Below, piece after piece: positions 43,332 through 52,000 of a DNA stretch of 64,000 nt. The notes beneath the pieces are model-generated. The model was not told where the DNA came from, made no database searches, and saw nothing but the letters and a program-made list of their open reading frames with translations. Location: NCBI GenBank assembly GCA_964510225.1, contig CAZEAN010000004.1, positions 35,556-99,555 of the forward strand. Direction: 5' to 3'. The stretch is from CAZEAN01 sp964510225 (GTDB taxonomy: Bacteria > Planctomycetota > Planctomycetia > Isosphaerales > Isosphaeraceae). Made by a program: the position numbers and the translations under genes. The first letter of the stretch is position 1; the number at the start of each line of letters is the position of its first letter.

Positions 43332-45347
43332 CTACCCAGAGAGTTGTTCACGGGGAAAGAGCTGAATTGAACCATCGTCTCCAGAAACGAGTAAATCAAG
43401 TGTTCCGGAGCCGGTCCAATCAACCCCGACGGGTGCACAACCGTGCTGACCCATGACAACGGGGTAACCATCGTGCAACCGCAATCCTCTCGGGCGAACC
43501 GTCATATCATCTAATCTTTCCAAGAGTAACACCGTCGGCAAGTCTTTCAGTTCTCTGAAACGCTCTCCGGTGGTCGTTGGAACCAGAAAACGCGAGGTCT
43601 TTGGGATCCCGACCAAAATGTCGAGACGGTCGCCATTCAGCCAAGGCCCCGCCCAGAGCGTGCAGCTTCCCCCGAATCCGAACGAGCCATCAAGTCTGAT
43701 CCAACGCCCTAAAGGATCGACGATCCGTTTCGGTTTACCAACCTCAAGTGAGTCGGTCCGAGGCCAGACACACAAGAATCCCTGCAAGTCGAGTGCCAAG
43801 AGATCGGGCAAACCATTCCCGATCCAATCAACGAGAGCAGGACGGACCCGAGGCGGCAGGATCAGCGGATCGCGGTCTTGATCTGAGAGCCGCAACCGAT
43901 CTGGGAAGTCAAAACGAGGCTGAGTCGAGTGACCGTTGTTTCTTAAGTAGAGAACCTCTCCGCTCATGCTAGTGATCAAAAGGTCGAGCCGACCATTCGC
44001 GTTCCAATCAACCAACGTTGGGTTCGCAAATCCGCATGGAGGATCGATCGGGCCTTCAAGACCGCCGTCGACTCCAGAATTGACCCGCAATGGAAGTCCC
44101 CCTGCCTCGATCAGTTCCGGGATCGCGTAGCGTGGTTGCCCCGCTTCGCCGACATCCAAGAGCAGACGGAGCCGACCACCTGCGTCACCGACGACGAGAT
44201 CGATCCCACCGTTACCGTCGAGGTCTCCCGTTGTAATCACGGCCCCACCAGGGAGTCGGACGGCACGAGCATCCTGTCGGAGTGGTCCGACGATCTTGCC
44301 CGTCCCCTTCGCCGAGTTGGTCCGGATCACATAGACCGAACCCTCCGCCGTTCCGAAGAGCAAACTCGCCCCACCATTCCCCTCCAAATCGCCAGCGACA
44401 AGTGTGGTCCGATCGTTAGGGATCGCCAGCGGATCGCCATCCGCGTTCTTGACAACCCGTGGATCCATCAAGACCGGTGGAAGCTGGCCCCCGAAATTCC
44501 GAAAAAGCCGGAGTTCGCCACTCGAATCAGTCAGCGCAAACTCAACTGCGGCGGAACTCCCTCGAGAGATCATTAACGCTGCCGTCCGTTTGCGTAACTC
44601 CCCGAAAGCTTGATCGTCATCCACTCGTTCGGGGCTGCTAAACCTCGGCCAACCCGCACCGCCGAGATTCCGGAGCCAATAGAGTTGGCCTTCTGGTTGC
44701 CGACCAAGCCAGCGTCCACGTTCGTCAAACCCGAGCGGGATCCCGTCCAGATCGAAGCCAGAACGCTGCGCGACGGGAATCTCAGGGTCGGACCAGTAAT
44801 CGATCATCGAATCAAAACTCACGAGGAGATCGATTCGGCCGTCTCCATCCCAATCAACCGCCACTAACTGAGTGATCCGACCCGGACCAACACCGAGATC
44901 GGACGGCACGTCAAGGACCCGCCGATCGCCAAACCGAGGCCTGGAGGCTCCTCCGAGGTTCGGCAACGCCATCAAGCCATCAGGACCAAGGGCAACTAAG
45001 TCAAATCGCGAGACCCGATCGTTAGGAAAGGGACAAATCAAGTGGAGCCCATCCAGATCGGGCAACGGCTCACCTTGGTCAAAGAGGAGGCGATCCTGAT
45101 CGCGTCCCTCCTGTTCCAGCCTCCGAAAAACCCGAGACTGATAGTCAGAACCGAACCCTCGCGCAGTTACCAACAGCTCCGGTTTCTTGGAGCCAAACCA
45201 GTTCCAGGAGAGCGGCTCTGCGTCCTGACCAAACCAGAGGGGTGGGGAACTTCCCTCAGGATCCCACCAGGGGCCTTCGGTCATTGAGGGAGCTTCGAGT
45301 GCGAGTTGTCCTCCAGGAACTTGGGCATCATCACCGACCAACGCCAT
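43332..45347 (-). CDS. FG-GAP/VCBS-like repeat protein
   Basis: A 671-residue protein made of repeated units of the kind VDWDGDGRIDLLVSFDSMID, TGDLDGNGGIDLVVGDAGGR, VDWNANGRLDLLITSMSGEV, VDWIGNGLPDLLALDLQGFL and VDWTGSGTLDLLVSGDDGSI. The D-x-D/N-x-D-G calcium-loop pattern and spacing are those of FG-GAP/VCBS beta-propellers. No N-terminal signal peptide is obvious, which is odd for this normally secreted class; a start further upstream was not found. It precedes the hypothetical membrane protein gene. Likely a structural or binding propeller. Confidence 0.78.
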   Translation of the reverse strand: MALVGDDAQVPGGQLALEAPSMTEGPWWDPEGSSPPLWFGQDAEPLSWNWFGSKKPELLVTARGFGSDYQSRVFRRLEQEGRDQDRLLFDQGEPLPDLDGLHLICPFPNDRVSRFDLVALGPDGLMALPNLGGASRPRFGDRRVLDVPSDLGVGPGRITQLVAVDWDGDGRIDLLVSFDSMIDYWSDPEIPVAQRSGFDLDGIPLGFDERGRWLGRQPEGQLYWLRNLGGAGWPRFSSPERVDDDQAFGELRKRTAALMISRGSSAAVEFALTDSSGELRLFRNFGGQLPPVLMDPRVVKNADGDPLAIPNDRTTLVAGDLEGNGGASLLFGTAEGSVYVIRTNSAKGTGKIVGPLRQDARAVRLPGGAVITTGDLDGNGGIDLVVGDAGGRLRLLLDVGEAGQPRYAIPELIEAGGLPLRVNSGVDGGLEGPIDPPCGFANPTLVDWNANGRLDLLITSMSGEVLYLRNNGHSTQPRFDFPDRLRLSDQDRDPLILPPRVRPALVDWIGNGLPDLLALDLQGFLCVWPRTDSLEVGKPKRIVDPLGRWIRLDGSFGFGGSCTLWAGPWLNGDRLDILVGIPKTSRFLVPTTTGERFRELKDLPTVLLLERLDDMTVRPRGLRLHDGYPVVMGQHGCAPVGVDWTGSGTLDLLVSGDDGSIQLFPREQLSG

Positions 45348-45776
45348 TATCAGATTACCTCGTAATTCGTACCGAGAATCGACCGTCGCATGGAATGAAT
45401 ACAGCGAAGTCCGGTCCGGTCGTCATCGAATCGGATTCGTCCTGTTCCACAGTATCGCTCTGAAAACGCGATTGAGCTACCTCTTATCGCCTGACCTTCC
45501 CCTTGTTTTGAGAGAATCCAACCAAGCAAATCAAGCCCGGGGCAATTGTTTAAGTCGGGCAGCAAAGCCGCCACGAATCACTTTTAGCAAAGGCGTTGAA
45601 GACTCGACCGCCCAACTCATCCTTTTCGCAAAAAGGTCTTCAATCGAATCAAAAGATGAAATTGATCGCTTCTCTAATTGAACGAGATCACAGTGCGCGA
45701 GGACTCTTGACAGGGCAATGCAGGAGCCTCATAGTCGTTTTCGAAGGACACGTTCTCCGGGAGAGGACCAAGCGCC
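45348..45776. other. intergenic region upstream of NtrC-type regulator
   Basis: A 429-base divergent gap between the FG-GAP gene and the sigma-54 regulator. Several short frames exist but none has a family match, a ribosome binding site and reasonable composition together. GGGAGAGGACC lies before the regulator ATG. No -12/-24 promoter (GG-N10-GC) could be fixed with confidence. Confidence 0.4.
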
Positions 45777-47225
45777 ATGGACCGACGCATCCTTGTGATC
45801 GATGATAGCGAGTTAACTTGTAGGCAGGTCTCGCAACTTCTCGCCAGCCCCGACCGCTCGATCAAGATCGTTAATGACGGTACGGAAGCACTCGAGTTGA
45901 TCGTTGATGGGGATTTTTCACTCGTCTTGACCGATCTCCGGATGGGCGGCAAGGGAATCGACGGCCTTGAGCTGCTCGAACAGGTCCGCGAGCGCGATCT
46001 CCCAGTCACGGTGATCATGATGACGGCCTTTGCGTCCGTCGAGTCAGTCGTCAAGGCGATGAAGCTTGGGGCCTATGATTACTTGACGAAGCCAATCGAC
46101 CCCGAAGAATTGCTCCTCGTGGTCGAGAAAGCGTTGGCTGATCGTGCCCTGCTCGACGAAGTGAACGAAGCCCGAGATCGGCTCCGTCAACGGTTCGGCT
46201 TCGATCAACTCCTCGGAACGGGCCCCCGGATGAAGGCCGTCTTCGAACGGATCGGCCGGGTTGCGTCATCGAACTGTAATGTTCTGATCACGGGGGAAAC
46301 CGGTACAGGGAAGGAATTGGTCGCCCAGGCGTTACATCACGCTGATGCAACCCGCTCGGGACCATTGATCGCGGTCAACTGTGCAGCACTCCCGGAACCC
46401 TTGCTTGAGAGCGAACTCTTCGGACATGAGAAAGGGGCTTTTACGGGCGCAGACCGTCGCAAACTGGGCCGATTTGAACTCGCCCAAGGTGGAACTCTGC
46501 TGCTCGATGAGATTGGCGACCTCCCGATTGGGGTCCAGGCGAAGCTGCTCCGAGTCCTCCAAGATGGGACCTTCGAACGGGTCGGGGGAAGCAAGACGCT
46601 CCAAGTGAACACCCGGATTCTCGCCGCCACCAACATCGACCTCAACGCCGCTGTCGAAGAGGGACGCTTCCGAGAAGACCTCTACTATCGACTCAATGTG
46701 GTCTCGATCGAGGTACCAGCACTTCGGGAACGCCCTGAAGATCTCCCTCTCTTAGTCGATCACTTCCTGAAACGACTGGAAGAACGTGGGTGTCAGCCCA
46801 AGCCTTTCGCCAAGGAAACGCTCGGGCGAATGGCACGCTACCATTGGCCAGGGAATGTCCGAGAGTTGGAGCACCTGGTGGAGCAACTGGTCGTCACCAC
46901 GCCGGAAGCGGTGGTCCGCCCCGAAGATCTACCAATGGAATTACAAGATGATCAGGTCGAAGCCCCTTTGGATCTCGGTTTTGATCTCAGGCGACCCCTC
47001 CACGAAATCACCCGAGACTTGATCGATCGGGTAGAACGGATCTACCTCCGGGGCATTCTTGAACGTTACCAAGGGCGGATCGATCGCTGTGCAGCGCATA
47101 GTGGTCTTTCACGCCGGAGCATCAGCGAGAAGCTCCGTAACCATCAGATCGACAAAGCTGACTTCAAGCCTTCGACAGTGAATCGTCGCGTTGAGAGTTC
47201 GACCATCGAGCCCCTCGTGAGTTAA
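45777..47225 (+). CDS. NtrC-family sigma-54-dependent response regulator
   Basis: A 482-residue transcription activator. Receiver domain (1-120) with acidic pocket DD in ILVIDDSELT, phospho-acceptor Asp in LVLTDLRMGG and Lys in YLTKPIDPEE. AAA+ domain (about 145-385) with Walker A ITGETGTGKELVAQAL, the sigma-54 contact loop ESELFGHEKGAFTGADRRK and Walker B GGTLLLDEIGDLP. A Fis-type helix-turn-helix is at the C-terminus (RIDRCAAHSGLSRRSISEKL). All active-site elements look intact. The cognate histidine kinase is not adjacent, so the signal is unknown. A hairpin follows the stop codon. Confidence 0.95.
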   Translation: MDRRILVIDDSELTCRQVSQLLASPDRSIKIVNDGTEALELIVDGDFSLVLTDLRMGGKGIDGLELLEQVRERDLPVTVIMMTAFASVESVVKAMKLGAYDYLTKPIDPEELLLVVEKALADRALLDEVNEARDRLRQRFGFDQLLGTGPRMKAVFERIGRVASSNCNVLITGETGTGKELVAQALHHADATRSGPLIAVNCAALPEPLLESELFGHEKGAFTGADRRKLGRFELAQGGTLLLDEIGDLPIGVQAKLLRVLQDGTFERVGGSKTLQVNTRILAATNIDLNAAVEEGRFREDLYYRLNVVSIEVPALRERPEDLPLLVDHFLKRLEERGCQPKPFAKETLGRMARYHWPGNVRELEHLVEQLVVTTPEAVVRPEDLPMELQDDQVEAPLDLGFDLRRPLHEITRDLIDRVERIYLRGILERYQGRIDRCAAHSGLSRRSISEKLRNHQIDKADFKPSTVNRRVESSTIEPLVS

Positions 47226-47245
47226 CACTGAGTCCAATCAATCCC

Positions 47246-47306
47246 ATGCTCGAATCGAGACAGAAGATTGAATCAGGAGAGGATCATCTCCAGACGATTC
47301 GAGCAT
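47246..47306. terminator. inverted repeat between convergent genes
   Basis: A perfect 12-base inverted repeat, ATGCTCGAATCG at 47246-47257 and CGATTCGAGCAT at 47295-47306, with a nested shorter hairpin (GGAGA at 47276, TCTCC at 47287). It lies just after the regulator stop (47225) and before the stop of the convergent DUF1559 pseudogene (47386), so it could end transcription from both sides. No T-run follows on either strand, so a factor-independent terminator is not certain. Confidence 0.5.
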
Positions 47307-47385
47307 CGAGGAATTAACTCAATCAGTATTGATCTGCGGAGACCACTTCGCGACCTCTCCGTGTTGCCAAGGCAAGGAAGGTCTC

Positions 47386-48341
47386 TTAAGAGATCAAATC
47401 CTTGATGAAGTGGACCGAGCCATCCCCAAAAAGGAAATTGACGCCGCCGGGGTGGTGACTCCAATAGTCTTCAGGGTGAACGACCGGGTTGTTCGGCGTT
47501 CGAGGCGGGTCTACGATCCCAACACTCCCAATCATCATGGTAAAGGCTGGGTGGGGGACAGACAGGAATCGAGGGTCACCACCCTTTTCTGGGGGTGTCT
47601 TCAAATTGACCCCGTGGGGGACGCGAGCGGTCCAGGTCACTGGGGATAAAATGAAGCTCCGCTCACCCACAAAGAACGTCTGGCTCAAGCCGTCCTTGAC
47701 GTCAGCAATCTTCGTCTGACTGTTCATGAAGAAGACGCCTTGGCCATCATCGGGGCCGATTTCGTCGATCCCGTTGCTCCCGATGTAGTTCCCGGTGCTG
47801 ACTTCAGTCAATTCCGTGGTCAGATCTTCCGCAAACACAGGGACTAACGGAACTTCATTATCCGAAGGGCAAATGAAGACGCTCATCCGAACCATTCGGA
47901 TTGTCTGGTTAGGTGCCCAGTCGACTGGCAAGTTAAAGTTGATGGCATCGTAAATGGGAGACTGCTCGATTTGATTCAGGAGCATGCTCCCCTAGGCCCA
48001 GCCAGGCCAACCAGCGAATTCGTCCTCTTCATCATCGTGATCATCGTGGTCGTCTTGTCGGGAGACGTGAGAATCATGGTGATGATCATCGTGCTCTTCT
48101 TCGGAGAAGGCAGTCCAACCAGGGGGAAATGTGCCGTAGCTGCTCTCATAGTTGTGCAAGCCAATGCCGATCTGTTTCAAGTTGTTGATGCACTGAGTCC
48201 GACGTGCTGCTTCACGAGCAGATTGGACCGCCGGCAATAGTAAGGCGATAAAACGCCAATAATGGCAATTGCAACCAGTAATTCGATCAAAGTAAATCCG
48301 GGACGCTGTGAACCATCGCGCGCAGTTTTATCGCGGAGCAT
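47386..48341 (-). pseudogene. broken DUF1559 pseudopilin-like gene with His/Asp-rich insert
   Basis: The frame from ATG 48341 (SD AAAAGGTG) reads MLRDKTARDGSQRPGFTLIE then LLVAIAIIGVL and shifts at about 48240: the expected LIALLLPAVQSAREAARR continues in another frame, consistent with loss of one base in the GTTTTATCGCC run. The second frame holds a strongly His/Asp/Glu-rich stretch (12 to 13 His or Asp pairs) and stops at a TAG at 47994-47992, in frame with MLLNQIEQSPIYDAINFNLP downstream, where homologues have Trp-Gly (TGG to TAG). The last part runs to the H-X9-DG motif HPGGVNFLFGDGS and stop 47386. DUF1559 proteins are exported, pilin-like planctomycete proteins. Two independent lesions support a pseudogene; a sequencing error could explain the first. 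Confidence 0.8.
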
Positions 48342-48501
48342 AATGCACCTTTTCAGCTTAATCGGCGCTGAGTTGTGACTTCGGTCACTCCCAACCCGAG
48401 TCTGGTCAAAAGTTGTAGAATGAAAGCTGACAGGGTGGTGGCCAGACCACCCCGTCAAACCCTCACGAGGTTCCCACCCTCAGGGACTGAATGGGGCGAC
48501 T

Positions 48502-48549
48502 CAGCGTAAGGGTGTCTTGCAAGTGCCGTCTCGCGACACCCTTACGCTG
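48502..48549 (-). terminator. strong inverted repeat at the 3' end of the anchor-M gene
   Basis: A perfect 15-base inverted repeat, CAGCGTAAGGGTGTC at 48502-48516 and GACACCCTTACGCTG at 48535-48549, with an 18-base loop. The right arm overlaps the stop codon region of the minus-strand PEP-CTERM gene (ending 48542), so it fits a transcription terminator or a 3'-end stabilising hairpin of that message. There is no following T-run. Confidence 0.6.
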
Positions 48550-49366
48550 CATTCTTGCGTGCAGCGGAGTTTCGGCGACGGGCAACCGCAGCGCTGCAAA
48601 CAACACCAACCCCACCTAAACCGATCAGCAGGATGCTTGAAGGTTCAGGGATCGCGGAAGCAAACGGCTGGACTTCGAATCGGAAGGTAGCGGTATCAGA
48701 AAGGAAGCCGTGCACGCTGTGAGTTCCCGATACGGTGAACTCGATGTCGTAAATGCCAGTCTCGGTGAATCCATAGTTAGCATGATCATGAATGCCAACG
48801 GTAAAATCGAAGGCGTTGTCACCGCCATCACCGCCGTCAATTGTGTTCACCAGAACGTTATCAAGGACACCAATCTGGTTGAATTGATACATTGCGAAAT
48901 CCCCAGGTCCCTCGAAACCCGTCATCTCGAAGGTGATCAGGGAATTCCACTCGTTCGCCAGTTCTTCAGTCGCGATCCCAAGGAAAGGGACGACCTGGTC
49001 GAACGGGTTGTTTTGGGGGAGGACAGAGAGCATATCCCCTTCATCGAGATCGAGAAGCGGGAACCCACCTGAGCCGAGTTCGAATCGAACGCTCTCGGGA
49101 ACAACAACAGTCGCATCAGCAGGGTCGACCTCGATATCGCCCACGGGAGCGCCGTTGATCGTCGCACCTTCGAAGTGGTAATGCAGGAAAAGCTCTACCT
49201 CACCGTTTTCTTCTTCCAGCGCAACACCAATGTCGCCGTGGCCATCGGTATAGACGTTGTCGTCAAAGTCACCGAGACCGACTGTAGGCAGAACGAGCAA
49301 CGACAAGATCAAGGCAACGAGCCCAGGAACCAGCCGTTGTGAATCGAATGAATCGAACGATCGCAT
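48542..49366 (-). CDS. PEP-CTERM surface protein with TIGR03769/choice-of-anchor-M-like domain
   Basis: A 274-residue exported protein: signal sequence (residues 10-30, VPGLVALILSLLVLPTVGL), then TDGHGDIGVALEEENGEVEL with FLHYHFEGATING, and near residue 192 GIHDHANYGFTETGIYDIEF. The latter fits the H-x-H-x-N-x-x-F-x-x-x-G-x-Y pattern of TIGR03769 surface-repeat domains, which in actinobacteria are encoded with metal ABC transporters. The C-terminus has IPEPSSILLIGLGGVGVVCS and a basic tail, a PEP-CTERM sorting signal. ATG 49366 follows TTGGAGATT; a longer frame to 49468 is not used. The His clusters suggest metal binding at the cell surface; this is inference. Confidence 0.78.
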   Translation of the reverse strand: MRSFDSFDSQRLVPGLVALILSLLVLPTVGLGDFDDNVYTDGHGDIGVALEEENGEVELFLHYHFEGATINGAPVGDIEVDPADATVVVPESVRFELGSGGFPLLDLDEGDMLSVLPQNNPFDQVVPFLGIATEELANEWNSLITFEMTGFEGPGDFAMYQFNQIGVLDNVLVNTIDGGDGGDNAFDFTVGIHDHANYGFTETGIYDIEFTVSGTHSVHGFLSDTATFRFEVQPFASAIPEPSSILLIGLGGVGVVCSAAVARRRNSAARKNAA

Positions 49367-49418
49367 CAAGTAATCTCCAAGACGTAGAACAAGCCGTCCA
49401 CAAGCAACCGTGGACGGG

Positions 49419-49895
49419 TCAGGGGGAAGAAGTAACGCGATCCCTGCCATCACCGGTGAAACGTTCAAGGGTGGCGAACCAGCCCCGGTCCGTCACCAGT
49501 TCTCGGGCCTGAAACTCAGTCTGATCGCTTGACCAATGAGTGAAACGGCAGGGCCCGCCTGCGGAGGCGCCCAGTTGTGTACCAGATGCCTTTGCTTCGA
49601 AGAGCCGGCGGAGGATCGACTCCGGCAACTCATGTGTTTCGAGGCCGGTCCAAGCGGCCGGCAAGTCTAAGAATGATTCTGATGATCCACGGATTAGCCA
49701 GAGATCGTAGGGTATTGGTTCATCCCCTGATTCCCGATGGACGATCGTCGCGTCATCGGGGAAAAGATCTGTTAATTCATCGGGCAGATCGGGATGAAGC
49801 AACGGATCGGGAGTGTTGTCGCCACAACCGACGACTATTGGAGCAAGCATCCAGAGGGCGATCAAAAGGCTTGCGGCCTTAAAGCTTGATCGCAT
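49419..49895 (-). CDS. putative lipoprotein
   Basis: A 158-residue protein with a lipoprotein leader (SLLIALWMLAPIVVGCGDN; the Cys at residue 24 is preceded by V-V-G, an acceptable lipobox). The mature part is acidic, with ELTDLFPDDATIVHRESGDE and SGTQLGASAGGPCRFTHWSS, and has no recognised family. Its ATG lies 17 bases before the stop of the upstream DUF1559 gene, so it is translationally coupled to it, and the anchor-M gene follows 52 bases later. It belongs to this surface cluster; function unknown. Confidence 0.72.
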   Translation of the reverse strand: MRSSFKAASLLIALWMLAPIVVGCGDNTPDPLLHPDLPDELTDLFPDDATIVHRESGDEPIPYDLWLIRGSSESFLDLPAAWTGLETHELPESILRRLFEAKASGTQLGASAGGPCRFTHWSSDQTEFQARELVTDRGWFATLERFTGDGRDRVTSSP

Positions 49896-50991
49896 CGATC
49901 ACCTCACCTCCGTTCCGTGAGCCAATGGCCCACCAGACCTCGCGGTCGATTGACTCCTTAATGAAACGGACCGAGCCGTCACCAAAGAGCTGATTCAACC
50001 CGCCCCGGTGCTGGCTGCTAGGTGTGATAATGATCTCACCGGTGTCCTCACCACCGTAGAGATGGCAGTTGCGGTCACCGATGTTCATCACGTGCATGTA
50101 GGTCGACGCTGTGTGCCCCCAACCAGAGATCCAGGACCGACCGTGGAAGACTGACCACGCCGGATCCGGTAGTGTGACCGAGCCACAAAAGCGTTGCCAT
50201 TGACTCAAGGTCTTGTCGTCACCAGCACCCCCAGCGCAAAAGGACTGAGTCGAGACGGGAGACAAGGCAACAGAACGCCAATCTGTGGGGTCGGTCTCCT
50301 GAGTGATCCGACGCTCAGAGACGGCGGCTGTATTACTGAGACCATCCGTCACGCTCGCGGCACTGACGACGCTCACGTGCCAGTCAACTCCACCTCCAGG
50401 ATGGACTAATCCAATAAACCCGTTGTGCTTGGTCTCACCAGGCCCAGCGATCGTCATGCCAGTTGTCCGAGGCATCCAGCCGACATTGCCGGGGTAGCTA
50501 TCCGGGGCCATCTCTTTCGGACCCATCACGTCACTTTCGACGAAGGGATCAGAGGGGCAAATGAAGCTCGAGATCAGGGTCGTCCCGGCCGTAACGTTGG
50601 GATGGTCAGCATCAAGGGTTGCACGGTAGTACAGGCTCGAGTCATTGCACGAGTTAGCCATCCCGATATCGAAGTTGATCGCATCGTATACCGTGGTTTG
50701 TTCCATGAAGGGCAAGATCCGGGCATGCCAACCAACGAGCCCGTTCATGCAAGTGCCGTCAGGAGCCGGCAACGCTGCTGTCGTGGTCATCGGGAATGTT
50801 TCGAAGACCGAATGGTAGTTGTGCAGTGCCAGACCGATCTGCTTCAGGTTGTTGCTACACTGAGCCCGACGCGCCGCCTCCCGGGCAGATTGTACCGCGG
50901 GTAGTAACAAGGCAATCAAGACGCCGATAATTGCGATTACCACGAGAAGTTCGATGAGCGTAAAACCCCGGCGCGTCGAAGATCGAATCAT
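49879..50991 (-). CDS. DUF1559-domain pseudopilin-like protein
   Basis: A 370-residue planctomycete-type protein. The N-terminus RRGFTLIELLVVIAIIGVLI is a type IV prepilin/pseudopilin signal, followed by ALLLPAVQSAREAARRAQCS and NNLKQIGLALHNYHSVFETF, the DUF1559 start. The C-terminus has the H-X9-DG motif HRGGLNQLFGDGSVRFIKES. ATG 50991 follows GGAGACAG and starts MIRSSTRRGF; a frame from 51036 is not used. These proteins are cleaved by prepilin peptidase and exported, often in large paralogue families of unknown role. It starts the run with the coupled lipoprotein and anchor-M genes. Confidence 0.93.
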   Translation of the reverse strand: MIRSSTRRGFTLIELLVVIAIIGVLIALLLPAVQSAREAARRAQCSNNLKQIGLALHNYHSVFETFPMTTTAALPAPDGTCMNGLVGWHARILPFMEQTTVYDAINFDIGMANSCNDSSLYYRATLDADHPNVTAGTTLISSFICPSDPFVESDVMGPKEMAPDSYPGNVGWMPRTTGMTIAGPGETKHNGFIGLVHPGGGVDWHVSVVSAASVTDGLSNTAAVSERRITQETDPTDWRSVALSPVSTQSFCAGGAGDDKTLSQWQRFCGSVTLPDPAWSVFHGRSWISGWGHTASTYMHVMNIGDRNCHLYGGEDTGEIIITPSSQHRGGLNQLFGDGSVRFIKESIDREVWWAIGSRNGGEVIDAIKL

Positions 50992-51412
50992 TGGACTGTC
51001 TCCAATAAGTGGTAATGTAGTTGGAGCGATTTTCATCGTTTAGTGACTTTCACTCCAATCGATCGACCAATAGGGATCGGTTGAGATTGGTTCGCGACCG
51101 TCCCGAGTTCCCAACGCCTGGTAGACATCAAGAGCGATCGTGTGAAAATAGTCGCGTGTTCAGGGAATCGGGAAATAAGCGGCAACACCTGATCGCTGAT
51201 CTCGTACCGCTCGCAACAGCCACGATCCCTCTGAGAATTGCCCAGGCCACCCACTTAACCCAGTGCGTTCTCTGGGTCAAATCACGAGAGGGTTGGGCGT
51301 GTTACTCTGAAAAGGCTATTAGAGTCGGCCCACCAGCACAGTCGATGACTTGGACCGCAATTGGTCAACCACACAGCGCTGGCAGTGCGGCGGCAACACT
51401 AGCTAGAACTAA
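50992..51412. other. intergenic region upstream of DUF1559 gene
   Basis: These 421 bases between the DUF2946-like and DUF1559 genes show no supported gene. A minus-strand frame (51254-51033) has a short stretch faintly like the start of some transposases, too weak to call. The promoter of the DUF1559-lipoprotein-anchor-M run is expected near the left end. Confidence 0.4.
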
Positions 51413-51778
51413 TCAGCCTGGTGGCGAACGACCGCACGCTTGAAATGGGGCTGGACTGGAGGGAGAACGACGGGATCTGAGGTCGACTGATCGATGGTCG
51501 GTCAACCCAAGTATGTCCGCCTCATCGATCGTTGCGAGATGATTGGAGGTGTATTCACAGACAGGGCAACGATCGTCCTGCTCAACTAAATCACTAAAGG
51601 TCGATTTTAGGAGTCGACTGCCAAGATCAATACCATCCTGATCATGGCCGTGGCTCTCTTCAGGATGGATGCAACAAACCGTTTCAGGGTTGTGATTATG
51701 GAACGCTGGTGCCGCAACGACTGCGATGCAGTACGTGACAACACACCAGCATTGTAATCGAACCCTAAACCGTTTCAT
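51413..51778 (-). CDS. DUF2946-like small exported protein with His and Cys motifs
   Basis: A 121-residue protein with an N-terminal leader (QCWCVVTYCIAVVAAPAF), then FHNHNPETVCCIHPEESHGH and CPVCEYTSNHLATIDEA. The C-x-x-C within a hydrophobic context and His-rich lead-in resemble DUF2946-type proteins, which in other bacteria accompany metal (copper, cobalt) and TonB-linked uptake genes. The C-terminal 25 residues are Ser/Pro/Arg-rich. It heads the minus-strand surface cluster, though 421 bases from the next gene. A metal-linked role is plausible but unproven. Confidence 0.62.
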   Translation of the reverse strand: MKRFRVRLQCWCVVTYCIAVVAAPAFHNHNPETVCCIHPEESHGHDQDGIDLGSRLLKSTFSDLVEQDDRCPVCEYTSNHLATIDEADILGLTDHRSVDLRSRRSPSSPAPFQACGRSPPG

Positions 51779-52000
51779 CGATAGATTTGCTGATTGGTCA
51801 AAGAAGTCGGCTTCCTAGCTCGTAATATATTGGGGCGGAATCGGGGTCTTTGTCAAGACATGGACTAATGCATTCCCCTGATCGTCAATCGCGGATCCCA
51901 GTGCATGGTCATCACCCAGACTCCTCTGCTAGCATGAAGTTTCGTCAAGGACCGTACGTCCGGATCAGTTGAAGTTCGTTGCCCCGATAGCAGACTCCGA

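Noticed and set aside
47992..47994. Recoding of the TAG codon (for example as pyrrolysine) in the DUF1559 gene
   Set aside because: The same gene also has a frameshift, and the codon sits where homologues have an ordinary Trp, so decay is simpler.
51033..51254. Minus-strand frame with a stretch faintly like an IS5-type transposase start
   Set aside because: The likeness is limited to a few residues and no continuing homology is visible in any frame.
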